NCBI RefSeq assembly: GCF_900115495.1
Contig: NZ_FOWR01000021.1
Coordinates: forward strand, 1-64,000
Reading direction: 5' to 3'
DNA length: 64,000 bases
DNA from: Enterovibrio norvegicus DSM 15893
GTDB taxonomy: Bacteria > Pseudomonadota > Gammaproteobacteria > Enterobacterales > Vibrionaceae
Shown here: piece after piece, positions 29,489-39,732 of the stretch
Layout of the letters: each line of letters begins with the position of its first letter
Position numbering within the stretch: position 1 is the stretch's first letter
Position numbers and translations under genes: made by a program
The notes under the pieces: generated by a model
What the model was told of the DNA's origin: nothing
The model's database searches: none
Seen by the model: the letters and a program-made list of their open reading frames with translations, nothing else

Positions 29489-29938
29489 ATGGCTAAACGA
29501 CTATTTTGGGTACTCTTTTTATGTTGGGGATTCGTCTCCATCAGCCAAGCCGCAGAACATGAAGTTCGCGCAGTGGGTGTTAAATTCGATCCCATGTTCA
29601 TCATTATCGAGCCCGGCGACAACGTTTCCTGGGTCAACATGCCTGCTCATATGATTGAGACCATTGATGCGATGGTGCCTGAGGGCACGGAAAAAATCAT
29701 GACGGAGTTGGGCGTTGATGTGAATTTCACGTTCGATCTTGAAGGGATTTACGTTTACAAGTGCACACCGCATTGGGGAGCACGCATGGGTGGCGTCATG
29801 CTGGTCGGCAATCCAAGCGATATCGAAGGAACGATCGATGCCTACCTATTAGAAATTCAAACAGATAAGTCTCTACTGCCTGCTAAAGGACTGCTGAAGA
29901 AATTCAAAAAGCATCTCCAAAAGCAGGGAGTCATATAA
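29489..29938 (+). CDS. Pseudoazurin-like type I copper protein
   Basis: A 149-residue exported cupredoxin with a signal peptide ending SQAA (about residue 21). The copper ligands are all visible: His54 (PAHMIET), then Cys92, His95 and Met100 in KCTPHWGARM. The ETIDAMVPEG segment is typical of pseudoazurin rather than amicyanin or azurin. A lysine-rich C-terminal extension (KGLLKKFKKHLQKQ) is unusual and may aid docking. Its position right after xoxF suggests it is the electron acceptor or an intermediate carrier. That is an inference, since XoxF enzymes usually use cytochrome cL. Confidence 0.9.
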   Translation: MAKRLFWVLFLCWGFVSISQAAEHEVRAVGVKFDPMFIIIEPGDNVSWVNMPAHMIETIDAMVPEGTEKIMTELGVDVNFTFDLEGIYVYKCTPHWGARMGGVMLVGNPSDIEGTIDAYLLEIQTDKSLLPAKGLLKKFKKHLQKQGVI

Positions 29939-29963
29939 CGCCAATAAGATGAGGAGGCAACAT

Positions 29964-30341
29964 ATGACACGCATATTTCCATCCACTAGCATCATGCTTA
30001 TCATCGCATTATTTGGTCTCTCGCCGTCCGCAAATGCGAACGACTTTCCCACTCTCGAGCGTGTTAAATACGTGCAAGAGTGCATGTCTCTCAATGGCGG
30101 CCCGACCTACGTCAACATGTATGGATGCAGCTGTGTTCTCGACAAAATCGCTGCTGAAATGAGTTTTGATGACTTTGTTCATGCCGACGCATTTGCCCGA
30201 CTTCGCAACATGCGAGGCGAACGAGGCGGCTATTTTCGGTCATCAAAAGACAGCCGTTCTGCCAGAAAGGAGCTGACTGCACTCCGCGATGAAGCGACGC
30301 AACAATGCTTCGTGACACAACAAATCACTCGTGTTCAGTAG
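29964..30341 (+). CDS. Unrecognised exported four-cysteine protein
   Basis: I do not recognise this family. The 125-residue precursor has a signal peptide (ISM-type core SIMLIIALFGLSPSANA). The mature part is helical with four cysteines: VQECMSLNGG, MYGCSC (a CxC) and the terminal TQQCF. A charged central piece, FARLRNMRGERGGYFRSSKDSR, lies between. It lacks CxxCH, so it is not a c-type cytochrome. GGAGG six bases upstream selects the ATG at 29964 over the one at 29949. It lies 25 bases after the pseudoazurin gene and 9 bases before the xoxJ-like gene, so it is almost certainly part of the same system. Confidence 0.8.
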   Translation: MTRIFPSTSIMLIIALFGLSPSANANDFPTLERVKYVQECMSLNGGPTYVNMYGCSCVLDKIAAEMSFDDFVHADAFARLRNMRGERGGYFRSSKDSRSARKELTALRDEATQQCFVTQQITRVQ

Positions 30342-30350
30342 GAGGTTCGC

Positions 30351-31220
30351 ATGACTCGCTTAATGTCTTTCATTTCCGTGATCTTACTGATAGCCGTGTC
30401 CAGCGCTTCATTCGCAGGGGAACCCACCTTTCCTTCCCCCCTTCCCGATAAGTTGAGAGTCTGCGCCGATCCCAACAATCTGCCCTACTCCAACAAAGAC
30501 CAACAAGGGTTTGAGAATAAAATCGCTGAGCAACTTGCGCAGTATTTTCACCTCGACGTGGAATATGTCTGGTTTCCACAACGGATGGGGTTCATTCGCA
30601 ATACGTTGAAAAATTACTCCGATGAAACGGGGCGTTTCGCTTGCGACCTAGTGATTGGCGTACCGACACAATTCGATATCGCAGCCACGACCAAACCGTA
30701 TTATCGATCGTCCTATTCGATCATCTTTAAAAAAGACGGTCCGCTGGGCGCCGCGATAACACAACAAGATGTTGCTGCTCTCCCTGACACCGTTAAACAA
30801 TCACTGAGTGTTGCCGCTTTTGCCCCTTCTCCTGCCGTGACTTGGCTACGAGACAACGGCTTTAAAGGCAACACCTCTTATTTCCGCATCATGAACGGTG
30901 ATGCCGAAGATTACCCAGGAAAGATGGTAAATCGCGTTGCTGATGGCGAATTCGATATGTTGGTGATCTGGGGGCCGATTGCAGGATACTTTGCTAAGTC
31001 CAACCCCGATCTTGCGGTGATCTCCATGACATCAGAAGGCAGTAGCGTCTTCGATTTTCCGATCTCGATGGGCGTGAGATACGGTGAACGCCCTTGGAAG
31101 AAAACCGTCGAAATGGCCATGGATGCCAACGCGCCGCAAATCGCCATGATCCTTAACGATTTTGGTGTTCCCGTGGTCGAAGCGTCATCAGCGCCTCTTA
31201 GTGGTGACGATGATGATTGA
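30351..31220 (+). CDS. xoxJ: MxaJ/XoxJ-like quinoprotein-associated periplasmic binding protein
   Basis: A 289-residue solute-binding-fold protein with a signal peptide ending SASFAG. It matches the group of ABC-type binding proteins adjacent to PQQ enzymes (TIGR03871-like): LRVCADPNNLPYSNKDQQGFENKIAEQLA, then YVWFPQRMGFIRNTL and CDLVIGVPTQFDIAATTKPYYRSSY. XoxJ is thought to help mature or activate XoxF. No cognate ABC permease is nearby in this cluster. The extreme C-terminus is acidic (SGDDDD), which is not something I recall for the family. Confidence 0.87.
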   Translation: MTRLMSFISVILLIAVSSASFAGEPTFPSPLPDKLRVCADPNNLPYSNKDQQGFENKIAEQLAQYFHLDVEYVWFPQRMGFIRNTLKNYSDETGRFACDLVIGVPTQFDIAATTKPYYRSSYSIIFKKDGPLGAAITQQDVAALPDTVKQSLSVAAFAPSPAVTWLRDNGFKGNTSYFRIMNGDAEDYPGKMVNRVADGEFDMLVIWGPIAGYFAKSNPDLAVISMTSEGSSVFDFPISMGVRYGERPWKKTVEMAMDANAPQIAMILNDFGVPVVEASSAPLSGDDDD

Positions 31221-31222
31221 AC

Positions 31223-31813
31223 ATGCTCAAAAATAAACACAATGAGATGCCATTTGCCGTGAAAAAGACGGTAAGTGGCATCAAACCCTTCCTCATCATG
31301 GCGCTCATTGCATTATTGTTGGGCTGGATCCCCATTGGCTTTGCGCAAGTTGCCATATTGGATTTTGAACTGAAAGACATGACGCTTTCCCCTGCACAAA
31401 ACCAGGTATCACGCTCAAGCGACTCCCCTATTAACATCAAAGAAATCAACCGAACAGCCACGCTTGCTCCTTTGCTTAAAGACGCACTCGCGCAAAGCTA
31501 CAACCTTATGATCACGCCTGTTCCTCCACATTTGTATCTCGAAGCACAAAAAGGGATTGGCTATCTTTTTGAACGCCCACAGGCGGCCGCAAAGTTAGGG
31601 AAAAAACTTAACGCGGAATGGATCATCGTAAGCCGCCTTCACAAACCAAGCCACCTGTTTGCGTATCTTATTAGTCGCGTTGTTCATGTTCCGACGGCGC
31701 AGCCAATGCCAGAGATCATTATTGAGATCAAAGGCCAGCAAGATCGCATTAGTCAGCGGGGAATTAACAAGCTGGCTCAGCGCATCCAATCACAGATGAA
31801 CCTGACAAGGTAA
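31223..31813 (+). CDS. DUF2380/DUF3280-like protein associated with quinoprotein clusters
   Basis: A 196-residue protein with an N-terminal hydrophobic segment (FLIMALIALLLGWIPIGFAQ) that acts as signal or anchor. The domain resembles DUF2380: VAILDFELKDMTL at the start, GKKLNAEWIIVSRLHKPSHLFAYLISRVV later, and a helical RGINKLAQRIQSQM end. Its function is unknown, and this family recurs in alcohol-dehydrogenase clusters. The start is ambiguous: TTG 31217 overlaps the previous stop, while ATG 31223 and ATG 31247 are alternatives. It closes cluster 1. Confidence 0.72.
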   Translation: MLKNKHNEMPFAVKKTVSGIKPFLIMALIALLLGWIPIGFAQVAILDFELKDMTLSPAQNQVSRSSDSPINIKEINRTATLAPLLKDALAQSYNLMITPVPPHLYLEAQKGIGYLFERPQAAAKLGKKLNAEWIIVSRLHKPSHLFAYLISRVVHVPTAQPMPEIIIEIKGQQDRISQRGINKLAQRIQSQMNLTR

Positions 31814-31901
31814 ACACAAAACAAACAGCAACGCGGCAAGATCTCCATACGATTAGTTGATAGAGTGAATAACAAGGATCTCAACACGGGTTGGCTTTTT
31901 C

Positions 31902-32075
31902 ATGAAAAAAATCATAAGCACACTATTTATCGTTTCGTTTGCCTCCATGAGTTTAATGGCTTGTAGCGCGGATATTGGCCGTGAAATGGCAGAGCAAGAT
32001 TGCAGTAAAGTTCGCAATAATGCAGATCGAGACCAGTGCTATCGAGACGTCGAAAAAACGTTTGAGAACTATTAA
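31902..32075 (+). CDS. Small 57-residue lipoprotein
   Basis: The frame encodes MKKIISTLFIVSFASMSLMAC, a lipoprotein signal with lipobox LMAC (Cys21). A short hydrophilic helix with two further cysteines (QDCSKVRNN, DQCYRDVEK) ends ENY. It is probably anchored in the outer or inner membrane. I do not recognise the family. It sits between cluster 1 and the terminator of cysH and could be transcribed with either cluster 1 or alone. Confidence 0.7.
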   Translation: MKKIISTLFIVSFASMSLMACSADIGREMAEQDCSKVRNNADRDQCYRDVEKTFENY

Positions 32076-32104
32076 AAGCAGGCCATTTCATGTGCCATCA
32101 GACA

Positions 32105-32134
32105 TAAAAAATGACACCCGAAGGTGTCATTCTT
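32105..32134. terminator. Bidirectional terminator, small lipoprotein gene / cysH
   Basis: The stem AATGACACC/GGTGTCATT has a CGA-type loop, an A-tract on the left and T residues on the right. It lies between convergent genes. Confidence 0.8.
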
Positions 32135-32162
32135 GTATTCAATAAAGCGGGACTAACCGATA

Positions 32163-32918
32163 TTAGATACCGCCGCCGTCACTCACATCTTCGTGCAAAC
32201 CACATTCACGCTTTAGGCCGAAGAAACGCGTTTCTTCTTCTGTCATGCCTTCTTCAAGTTTACGCGTGGTGTGGACATCACCCACCGACACATAGCCCTG
32301 ATCCCACAATGGGTGGTAGGGCAAGCTATGCTCTTTCAAGTAGTAATGCACGTCTTTGTTGGTCCAGTCGATCACCGGCAAGAACTTGAACACACCATTT
32401 TGAATGCCAAGAATCGGCAAGGTTTGGCGCGAGCTTGCTTGGTCTCGACGCAGGCCAGAGAACCACGTGCTCACGTTCAATTCATCCAATGCGCGACGCA
32501 TCGGCTCAACTTTGTTTAGACGGTTATATTGTTGAATGCCTTCAACACCTTGCTCCCACAATTTGCCATATTGTGCTTCCTGCCATGCCGAGCTCTGCTC
32601 TGCACGGTACACACGTAAATCCAATGACAATTGCTTCGTCAAATCATCAATAAATTGATAGGTTTCAGGAAACAAGTAACCCGTGTCCGTCAGAATAATG
32701 GGAGTGTCGGGTTTCGCTTGAGTCACCAAATGCAGCATGACGGCTGCCTGAATACCAAAGCTAGATGAGAGGGCGAATTCGCCCTCCAAATTCTCCAATG
32801 CCCACTGAACTCGCTCCTGTGCTGACAGGCTTTCCAGTTCAGCGTTGATGGGTGCTAGCTCTAGGATTTGCTGCGCCTTGTTCAGGCCTAGCAAATCGGA
32901 CAATTGAAATTTAGGCAT
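32163..32918 (-). CDS. cysH: Phosphoadenosine phosphosulfate reductase
   Basis: The enzyme reduces PAPS to sulfite with thioredoxin. The 251 residues include the PP-loop-like [14 protein letters not shown], the [16 protein letters not shown] segment and the C-terminal redox motif KRECGLHED with the single catalytic Cys. GAGGGA precedes the ATG at 32918, which overlaps the cysI stop by 8 bases, and an upstream in-frame start at 32939 is less likely. It is the last gene of cysJIH. Confidence 0.96.
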   Translation of the reverse strand: MPKFQLSDLLGLNKAQQILELAPINAELESLSAQERVQWALENLEGEFALSSSFGIQAAVMLHLVTQAKPDTPIILTDTGYLFPETYQFIDDLTKQLSLDLRVYRAEQSSAWQEAQYGKLWEQGVEGIQQYNRLNKVEPMRRALDELNVSTWFSGLRRDQASSRQTLPILGIQNGVFKFLPVIDWTNKDVHYYLKEHSLPYHPLWDQGYVSVGDVHTTRKLEEGMTEEETRFFGLKRECGLHEDVSDGGGI

Positions 32919-34629
32919 AGAAATCCCTCTTGGAGACAATCACTTCTGCAATCACGCCAACACGAATGACGAAATCACCGAAGCCCTCACCGTCGTTACG
33001 CTCTGTCGCCCAACGACCGACTAATGTGTCGATCTCTTCGAGGATTTGCGCATCGGTGATGTTCTCTTTAAACATCTTAGGCACGCGAGTTCCTTCGCGA
33101 TTCCCGCCTAAGTGCAGGTTATAACGTCCTGGCGCTTTACCCACCAGACCAATCTCCGCCAGCATGGCTCGGCCACAACCATTTGGACAACCCGTAACAC
33201 GCAAGATGATGTGCTCATCTTCCAAGTCGTGCTTTTCCAAAATGTCTTCAACGTCAGTCACGAACTGTGGCAAGAAACGCTCAGCTTCCGCCATCGCCAA
33301 TGGACACGTTGGGAAAGCCACACACGCCATGGAGTTTTTGCGTTGCTCACTCACGCCATCGTCAATCAATCCGTATTCACGGGCGATCTTTTCAATCTTC
33401 GCTTTGTTGGATTTCGACACGCCAGCGACGATCAAGTTTTGGTTTGCTGTCATGCGGAAGTCACCTTTGTGGATCTTCGCAATTTCAGCCACACCGCTTT
33501 TCAGAGGCTTACCAGGGTAGTCCAAAAGACGACCGTTTTCGATAAAAAGCGCCAAGTGGTGCTTGCCATCAATGCCTTCCACCCAACCGATGCGATCGCC
33601 ACGGTCAGTAAATTCATATGGACGAACCGCTTCAAACGTAATGCCTGCGCGTTTTTCCACTTCCGCTTTGAACACATCAGTACCGACGCGATCAAGGGTG
33701 TACTTGGTCTTCGCATTCTTACGGTTTGAACGGTTACCCCAATCACGTTGTGTGGTCACAACCGCTGCAGCAACGTCCAAGGTTTTGTCTAGCGCCACAA
33801 AGCCTAAATCATCGGCTTTACGCGGGTAGGTTGCCGTATCGCCGTGGGTCATTGCGAGGCCACCACCGACCAATACGTTAAAGCCTACCAACTTGCCGTT
33901 ATCGGCAATCGCGACGAAGTTCAAATCGTTTGCGTGAACATCCACATCATTTTGCGGTGGGATGACGACAGTGGTTTTAAATTTTCGTGGCAGATAGTTT
34001 GAGCCCAAAATTGGCTCTTCATCTTGATGACCTTCTACCTTCTCACCGTCTAACCAAATTTCCGCATAAGCACGTGTTTTTGGTAGCAGGTGTTCACTGA
34101 TTTTCTTCGCCCACTCATACGCCTCTTGGTGAAGCTCTGATTCAACAGGGTTAGTGGTACATAACACGTTACGGTTAACGTCACCCGCGGTTGCAATCGA
34201 ATCAATACCAATCTTGTTCAGCGTTTGGTGCATCAGCTTGATGTTCGGCTTCAGCACGCCATGGAACTGAAATGTTTGGCGCGTCGTCAGACGAATACTG
34301 CCGTACATGGTGTGGTCAGTCGCAAACTTATCAATCGCCAACCATTGCTCTGGCGAGATGATGCCACCGGGCATACGTGCACGCAGCATCACGTTTTGCA
34401 GCGGCTCAAGCTTTTGCTTTTGACGCTCAGCACGAATATCACGGTCATCTTGCTGGTACATGCCATGGAAACGGATCAGCTGGAAATTGTCTGCTGTGAA
34501 TCCACCCGTCACACGGTCTTTCAGATCTTTCTCAATCGTACCGCGCAGGAAATTACTTTCTCTTTTAAGGCGCTCATTGTCCGCTAGTGGGCCAAGCTCT
34601 GTACCCAACTCAACTTTCTTGTCACTCAT
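32911..34629 (-). CDS. cysI: Sulfite reductase (NADPH) hemoprotein beta subunit
   Basis: The siroheme and 4Fe-4S subunit reduces sulfite to sulfide. The 572 residues show [15 protein letters not shown], and the cluster ligands in [15 protein letters not shown] and [20 protein letters not shown]. Its start overlaps the cysJ stop by one base (TAATG), so the subunits are coupled. Confidence 0.97.
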   Translation of the reverse strand: MSDKKVELGTELGPLADNERLKRESNFLRGTIEKDLKDRVTGGFTADNFQLIRFHGMYQQDDRDIRAERQKQKLEPLQNVMLRARMPGGIISPEQWLAIDKFATDHTMYGSIRLTTRQTFQFHGVLKPNIKLMHQTLNKIGIDSIATAGDVNRNVLCTTNPVESELHQEAYEWAKKISEHLLPKTRAYAEIWLDGEKVEGHQDEEPILGSNYLPRKFKTTVVIPPQNDVDVHANDLNFVAIADNGKLVGFNVLVGGGLAMTHGDTATYPRKADDLGFVALDKTLDVAAAVVTTQRDWGNRSNRKNAKTKYTLDRVGTDVFKAEVEKRAGITFEAVRPYEFTDRGDRIGWVEGIDGKHHLALFIENGRLLDYPGKPLKSGVAEIAKIHKGDFRMTANQNLIVAGVSKSNKAKIEKIAREYGLIDDGVSEQRKNSMACVAFPTCPLAMAEAERFLPQFVTDVEDILEKHDLEDEHIILRVTGCPNGCGRAMLAEIGLVGKAPGRYNLHLGGNREGTRVPKMFKENITDAQILEEIDTLVGRWATERNDGEGFGDFVIRVGVIAEVIVSKRDFYA

Positions 34630-36452
34630 TAATACACATCCTTTTGATAGCGCTTGGCCTTACGCAGTTCATTCAAGTAGCTTTCTGCGTCTTCTCGGCT
34701 TTTGCCGCCTTGTTGCTCAACAACCGTAATCAATGCTTCATGGACATCCTTCGCCATGTGGGTCGCGTCGCCACAGATGTAAAGGTATGCACCTTCTTGT
34801 AGCCACTCCCAAACCGCTGCAGCTTGCTCGAGGATTTTATGCTGAACGTACTCTTTCTCAGCTTGATCTCGGCTAAAGGCAAGGTCGATATTGGTCAACA
34901 AACCGTCTTTTAGGAATTTCTGCCACTCTACTTGGTAGAGAAAATCTTGGGTGAAGGTACGGTCGCCAAAGAACAACCAGTTTTTCCCTTCTGCGCCACG
35001 CGCATCACGCTCTTGCATGAAGGCGCGGAAAGGTGCGATACCTGTACCAGGGCCAACCATGATAAGCGGTGCGTTATCATCAGCAGGTAACTTGAAGTTG
35101 TTATTGTGTTCAATGAATACTTTCACTGACTCTGCATCTTCAGCGCGATGCGATAGGAAGCTAGAAGCACCACCAAAACGCGTATTGTCACCATGTTGGA
35201 ATTCCACCAAACCCACGGTCAAGTGAACTTCTTCACCCACATCTTCTTGGCTTGATGCAATAGAGTACAAACGCGGCGTCAGCTTACGTAGCAGACCCAC
35301 TAACTGCTCGGCAGTGAGTTTGGTTTTCTTCTCGCCAAGCACATCGACCACTTGGGTGTTGTTGGCATACTGGCGAAGCTTATCTTTGTCTTCGGCCAGC
35401 TTTTGAAGCTTCTTGCTACCAGAAAGCTCAGCGTACGCTGCCACTTGTTGTGGGTTCGCTGACGTAATTTCAAACTTATCTGTCAATGCTTTACGCAGTG
35501 ACAATGACTCACCAGCCACGTCGACACTTTCATCGCCCGTCAGACCAACTTTCGCCAAAATCTCATCAACCAGTTCTGCACCGTTGCTGTAGTAAACGCC
35601 CAGCGCATCACCCGGCTGGTAAGTCAGACCCGACTCACCCAAATCAATTTCGATGTGGCGAACGTCTTTACCTGAATCGCGACCGGTAATTTTCTGGTTC
35701 GTCACTAACTCTGCCGCGTAAGGATTTTGTTTGTTATAAGCCGATGCAGCACCTGCAGTGGTTGCTGCGTGAAGAGGAACAACCACTTCATCAACGCCAC
35801 CACCAATGGTGTCTTTCACTTTACTCAGAACATCTGCGCTCCAAGTTTCTGCATCCGCGTCATAATCCACGTCACAGTCGAGACGCGGCACAATCGCTTT
35901 TGCACCCTGCTTAGAGAGGAAAGCATCAAAATCTTTACCGGTTTGGCAGAAGAATTCGTAGCTTGAATCACCCAGACCAATCACTGCATATTGCAGCTTG
36001 TCGAGCTTAGGGGCTTTCTTAGACTGAAGGAATTCATGCAGGGAAATCGCATTATCAGGCGGCTCGCCTTCACCGTTGGTCGATGCCACGATGATCACGT
36101 GCGTCTCTTTCGCCAGATCACGGGGTTTGTAATCATCGGCAGAGAACAATGCCACGTCTACGCCGTCAGCTTTCGCGCTCGCTTCCAGTGCTTCAGCAAC
36201 ACCTTTCGCATTACCGGTTTGAGAGGCATAAATAATTGTCAGCTTACCCGCAGGCTTTGCCGCAGTGGCAACCGCTTGAGCAAGTGGTTGTGGGTTGCTA
36301 CCTGCTGCTTCAGGTGTTTGGCTTAAACCCCAAAAATATCCGCTAATCCACGCCAACTGCTGTGGCGACAGTTCTGCCACGGTCTGTTGAAGTTGACCGA
36401 TCTGCTGATCGTTAAGCGGGCTTGCCAGTGCAGAAAGTTCCTTGAGTAACAT
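34629..36452 (-). CDS. cysJ: Sulfite reductase (NADPH) flavoprotein alpha subunit
   Basis: The diflavin subunit passes NADPH electrons to CysI. The 607-residue protein begins [17 protein letters not shown]. It has a flavodoxin domain ([19 protein letters not shown], about 60-200), an FAD domain (RLYSIASS) and an NADPH domain ([26 protein letters not shown]-like segment), ending in the conserved RYQKDVY. In-frame sequence upstream to 36560 lacks homology. AAGGA stands ten bases before the chosen ATG. It is the first gene of the cysJIH operon. Confidence 0.95.
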   Translation of the reverse strand: MLLKELSALASPLNDQQIGQLQQTVAELSPQQLAWISGYFWGLSQTPEAAGSNPQPLAQAVATAAKPAGKLTIIYASQTGNAKGVAEALEASAKADGVDVALFSADDYKPRDLAKETHVIIVASTNGEGEPPDNAISLHEFLQSKKAPKLDKLQYAVIGLGDSSYEFFCQTGKDFDAFLSKQGAKAIVPRLDCDVDYDADAETWSADVLSKVKDTIGGGVDEVVVPLHAATTAGAASAYNKQNPYAAELVTNQKITGRDSGKDVRHIEIDLGESGLTYQPGDALGVYYSNGAELVDEILAKVGLTGDESVDVAGESLSLRKALTDKFEITSANPQQVAAYAELSGSKKLQKLAEDKDKLRQYANNTQVVDVLGEKKTKLTAEQLVGLLRKLTPRLYSIASSQEDVGEEVHLTVGLVEFQHGDNTRFGGASSFLSHRAEDAESVKVFIEHNNNFKLPADDNAPLIMVGPGTGIAPFRAFMQERDARGAEGKNWLFFGDRTFTQDFLYQVEWQKFLKDGLLTNIDLAFSRDQAEKEYVQHKILEQAAAVWEWLQEGAYLYICGDATHMAKDVHEALITVVEQQGGKSREDAESYLNELRKAKRYQKDVY

Positions 36453-36761
36453 GTCACGACATTCCTTTTCTATTTCGTGAGCATAGATTAGCCATTCGCC
36501 GTAATAACTAAAAATAATAGAAATGCATGTTTTATAACTTTGGGTTTGAATATCGTGCAAATTCGGTCAGAAACTGTGACATAGAGTATACCAACCGACC
36601 CTAAAAAGGATGGCGCTTGAGAGAAAGGCGTGAGGTTTTAAGGTGAGAAAAACCACAGCCAGAGTAAAGACTGCAGTTATGGTTACATTGAAGGTCTAAG
36701 GCTGTGTTTCAGCGTTCAAAACGGAAAGACAAAAGAGGCTGAACAACTGGAATAGACCGGA
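36453..36761. promoter_or_regulatory. cysJ upstream region
   Basis: About 310 bases separate cysJ from the small gene to its right, which converges on none of it because both read leftwards. It should contain the cysJIH promoter and a CysB-binding region. I see AT-rich stretches near 36480-36540 but no site I can name. Confidence 0.3.
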
Positions 36762-36992
36762 TCACATGTCGACGATACGTACCTGATGAAAGCCCACGTC
36801 CAAGGCATTTTCTGTCGCCATATCAACGTCGCCGAAGCACTGTTCTACGCCGTTTCCATCTGTTAATGGCACAAGTCCCCCGCGGGCATGGCGAAATTCG
36901 ACAATCCAGCCATCGCTCGACAGCGACGGTTCGATCATGGCTTCCACCAGCATTTCTTGACTGTAGAGGGAACGTAGTTCTGATTTTGTCAT
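36762..36992 (-). CDS. Conserved small hypothetical protein, 76 residues
   Basis: I do not recognise a named domain. The protein starts MTKSELRSLYSQEMLVEAMIEPSL, has a beta-rich middle (GWIVEFRHARGGLVPLTDGNG) and ends in NALDVGFHQVRIVDM. It has no signal peptide or membrane span. AGGA lies seven bases before the ATG. The pattern looks like a compact alpha/beta protein of the kind annotated only as hypothetical in vibrios. Confidence 0.6.
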   Translation of the reverse strand: MTKSELRSLYSQEMLVEAMIEPSLSSDGWIVEFRHARGGLVPLTDGNGVEQCFGDVDMATENALDVGFHQVRIVDM

Positions 36993-37094
36993 TGGCTCTT
37001 CCTGCTTTTTGCAATGCTTAGGGTTACGCGATTAACCACATGCATAGTCTGGTAAAAGCATAGTCGTCAGCACGGCGATGTGCCACGGCGAGCA

Positions 37095-39731
37095 CTATCG
37101 TTTGTGAGACAGATACGGGGGATGCAATTGTCCTGTGCCCTCGCCTTTTTCGCCATTGAGCAAATGCACCAAGGTGATTTTTAAGCGCATTGGCGACACC
37201 GGTTTGTGCTGCACCAAATACCCAAAATCCCGCGCTTGTTGCTGCAACGCTTCACTGCGGTTGGCTGTCACTATCACGGTTGGTACTGGCTGTAATCGCT
37301 GCGTATTGATGTGTTGCGCCAATGCCAACCCTGTCATTTCGGTGTCGAGGTGGTAATCCACAATCAACAATTCCACGGGGGCCTGCACCGTATCGCAACT
37401 GATTTGAAGCTCCTGCAACGAGCACGCCGTGACGACCTCACAACCCCAGCGCTGCAACAGTTCTTCCATGGCATGACAAATATTGGGATCGTTATCAATC
37501 ACCCACACCCTTGCGCCCTGCAGTACGACACCTGCATCCGGGACCAAGGCTTCAATGCTACGCGGGCTGTAAATACTTCGGTTTCCATACGGCACAAACA
37601 CGGAAAAACGCGATCCACGGCTAGGGATAGAATCCACCGACACACCATGCCCTAGCACACCCGCGATCTTATCAACGATCGCAAGCCCTAAACCCAGTTG
37701 CGTATGGTGAAGTTCTTGATCCGCAGTGAGGCGCTTGAACTCTTGGAAGATCTCTTTCTTTTTGTCTTCAGGGATCCCAACGCCCGTGTCGAGCACTTCA
37801 ATGCGAAGTCCATCTGTGCAGCGACGGCAGCCCAGCAAGATCTTCCCCGATACCGTGTAGCGAAGGGCGTTCGTCATCAGGTTACGAATGATCCGCGCCA
37901 GCAATTGTGAGTCGGTATACACGTACGCGGAGCAAGGCACGTACCGCACTTCAACAATGCTGCCTTCTGCGGCATGGGAAAAATCATCGGCAATGTTGTC
38001 GAGCAAGTCGCTGATAGGGAAAGACTGCTTGTCGGCCCTGACCACGCCAGCATCCAGCTTGGATATTTCGACCAAAGTCGTGATCAATGACTCCACGTCT
38101 TGAAGCGAATGGGTGAGAGAATCCACCAGCTTTCTCGCCGCTGGGGACATGCGATGGCTGAGTAACGACCCTAAGTAAAGCTGCGCGGCATTGAGCGGCT
38201 GCAACAGATCATGACTGATCGCTGCGAGGAATTTAGTTTTGGATAAATTGGCATACTCGGCGTCTTTTTTGGTTTCAAGTAGCCGTTCTTGCATGACGCG
38301 CCTTTCTTCCACTTCGCCTTGTAGTTGATCGTTCAAGGTTTGCAGCTGTGCCGTGCGCTCTTGCACCCTCAGCTCCATGGTTTGATAGGCTTGTTCTAAC
38401 GCCTCAGCACTGCGCCTGCGCTCAGTAATGTCCCAATTGAGCACGAAAAGCCCGGTGATATTGCCGGCGGAAGAGAGATTCGGTACATAGCTTTTCACCA
38501 CATATCGTGTGTTGCCGCTGGCATTGTTCTCTTCGATTTCGAACATCACCGACTCACCCGATAAGGCGCGATCGAGGTAGGGTTTCAGTGCCGAGAATTT
38601 CGATTGGCTGCGCATGATCGAGATGTGTTTACCGATCAACTCACCACGCGGATAGCCATACCATTCATCGTAAGCACGGTTCGTGAATTGATAGTGAAGA
38701 TCATCACCCACATAGGCAATCAAGGCAGGCACATTATCGGTGATCAAACGCAGCCACTGTTCGGTTTCTCTCAGTTCCTTGGCATCCAAATAACGCTGCG
38801 TGATGTCCGTGTACGTGTTGACGTAGCCTTCTTCTTCCATGGCATGGCTGCGCACTTCAATCACGCGTCCATCCGGTAGCGTCTGAACCCGAATGCCCTC
38901 TGGCGGGTGCGCGCCACCTCGCCCGATACGCTCCAAGGTGATCGAGCATCCTTCACGGATATCTTCCAACCTTGCACCAGAAAGCTGCGCCTGTTTCAAC
39001 CCTGAAATCACCACAAAGCGCTGATTAAAAACCTGAACATCCCCTTCTTTGCTGACCAACAATACCCCTTGAGAAAGGTTATCCACCATGTCTTGTAGCA
39101 AGCGACTTTTCTCTGCCATCGCCGCTTCAAAGCGCGCCGTTTCTGCTTGTTTAAGCTGGGTGATGTCGGAATACACCATCACCATCCCACCATCACTGGT
39201 GTGGCGCTCCTTGATTTGCAGCCAACGGTTGTCATTCAGTTTTAACGTATGCCCATTGTTGATGGTTTCGGGCTCACTCACGATCAAGCCACGCTCATGG
39301 GCAAGCTCACGGATTTTTTCCGGTGTCAGCGACATGGTATCCAGCGAGATAGCATTGTCTCTCCAGTAACGTTCAAAACGGCTGTTGGAGTACACCAATT
39401 CGCGGTTAGGATCGTAAAGGGCAAAGCCATCCGATATGGACTCAATGGCATCGATAAAACGCTGATGGGCTTGTTCTGCCTGAGATTTGGCTTGAGATAA
39501 CGCTCGGTTGGTGGATTCGAGCGATTGCAGTGCATGGTTAAGCTCTTCGGTTTTATCACGCACTTGATCGGCCAGCACCACGGAATGCTGGAAAGCGCCC
39601 CATGCATCCACTTGTGGACTTCCCCCTTGCTCAACGCGATGCACCAAGGCTTCAATCATCTTTTTCTGACGCGCGTTTTCCTCTTCAAGCGCGGCAATTC
39701 TTTGTTTGAGTTCCTTCTCGTTTTGACTCAA
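37095..39731 (-). CDS. PAS-domain hybrid sensor histidine kinase/response regulator (ErcS'/NahK-like)
   Basis: A cytoplasmic kinase of about 878 residues. The N-terminal coiled coil reads LKQRIAALEEENARQ. Three PAS domains follow (FIDAIESISDGFALYDPNREL; LLQDMVDNLSQGVLLV; LRLITDNVPALIAYVGDDLHY), then a HisKA box with FLAAISHDLLQPLNAAQ, an HATPase with LGLGLAIVDKIA, and a terminal receiver (VWVIDNDPNICHAM, LLIVDYHLD). The proposed start is a TTG one base after the FIST stop with AGGG upstream. The extension to 39794 overlaps FIST and is non-homologous. The family includes regulators of ethanol oxidation in Pseudomonas, which fits the neighbours. Confidence 0.87.
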   Translation of the reverse strand: MSQNEKELKQRIAALEEENARQKKMIEALVHRVEQGGSPQVDAWGAFQHSVVLADQVRDKTEELNHALQSLESTNRALSQAKSQAEQAHQRFIDAIESISDGFALYDPNRELVYSNSRFERYWRDNAISLDTMSLTPEKIRELAHERGLIVSEPETINNGHTLKLNDNRWLQIKERHTSDGGMVMVYSDITQLKQAETARFEAAMAEKSRLLQDMVDNLSQGVLLVSKEGDVQVFNQRFVVISGLKQAQLSGARLEDIREGCSITLERIGRGGAHPPEGIRVQTLPDGRVIEVRSHAMEEEGYVNTYTDITQRYLDAKELRETEQWLRLITDNVPALIAYVGDDLHYQFTNRAYDEWYGYPRGELIGKHISIMRSQSKFSALKPYLDRALSGESVMFEIEENNASGNTRYVVKSYVPNLSSAGNITGLFVLNWDITERRRSAEALEQAYQTMELRVQERTAQLQTLNDQLQGEVEERRVMQERLLETKKDAEYANLSKTKFLAAISHDLLQPLNAAQLYLGSLLSHRMSPAARKLVDSLTHSLQDVESLITTLVEISKLDAGVVRADKQSFPISDLLDNIADDFSHAAEGSIVEVRYVPCSAYVYTDSQLLARIIRNLMTNALRYTVSGKILLGCRRCTDGLRIEVLDTGVGIPEDKKKEIFQEFKRLTADQELHHTQLGLGLAIVDKIAGVLGHGVSVDSIPSRGSRFSVFVPYGNRSIYSPRSIEALVPDAGVVLQGARVWVIDNDPNICHAMEELLQRWGCEVVTACSLQELQISCDTVQAPVELLIVDYHLDTEMTGLALAQHINTQRLQPVPTVIVTANRSEALQQQARDFGYLVQHKPVSPMRLKITLVHLLNGEKGEGTGQLHPPYLSHKR

Positions 39732-39732
39732 T

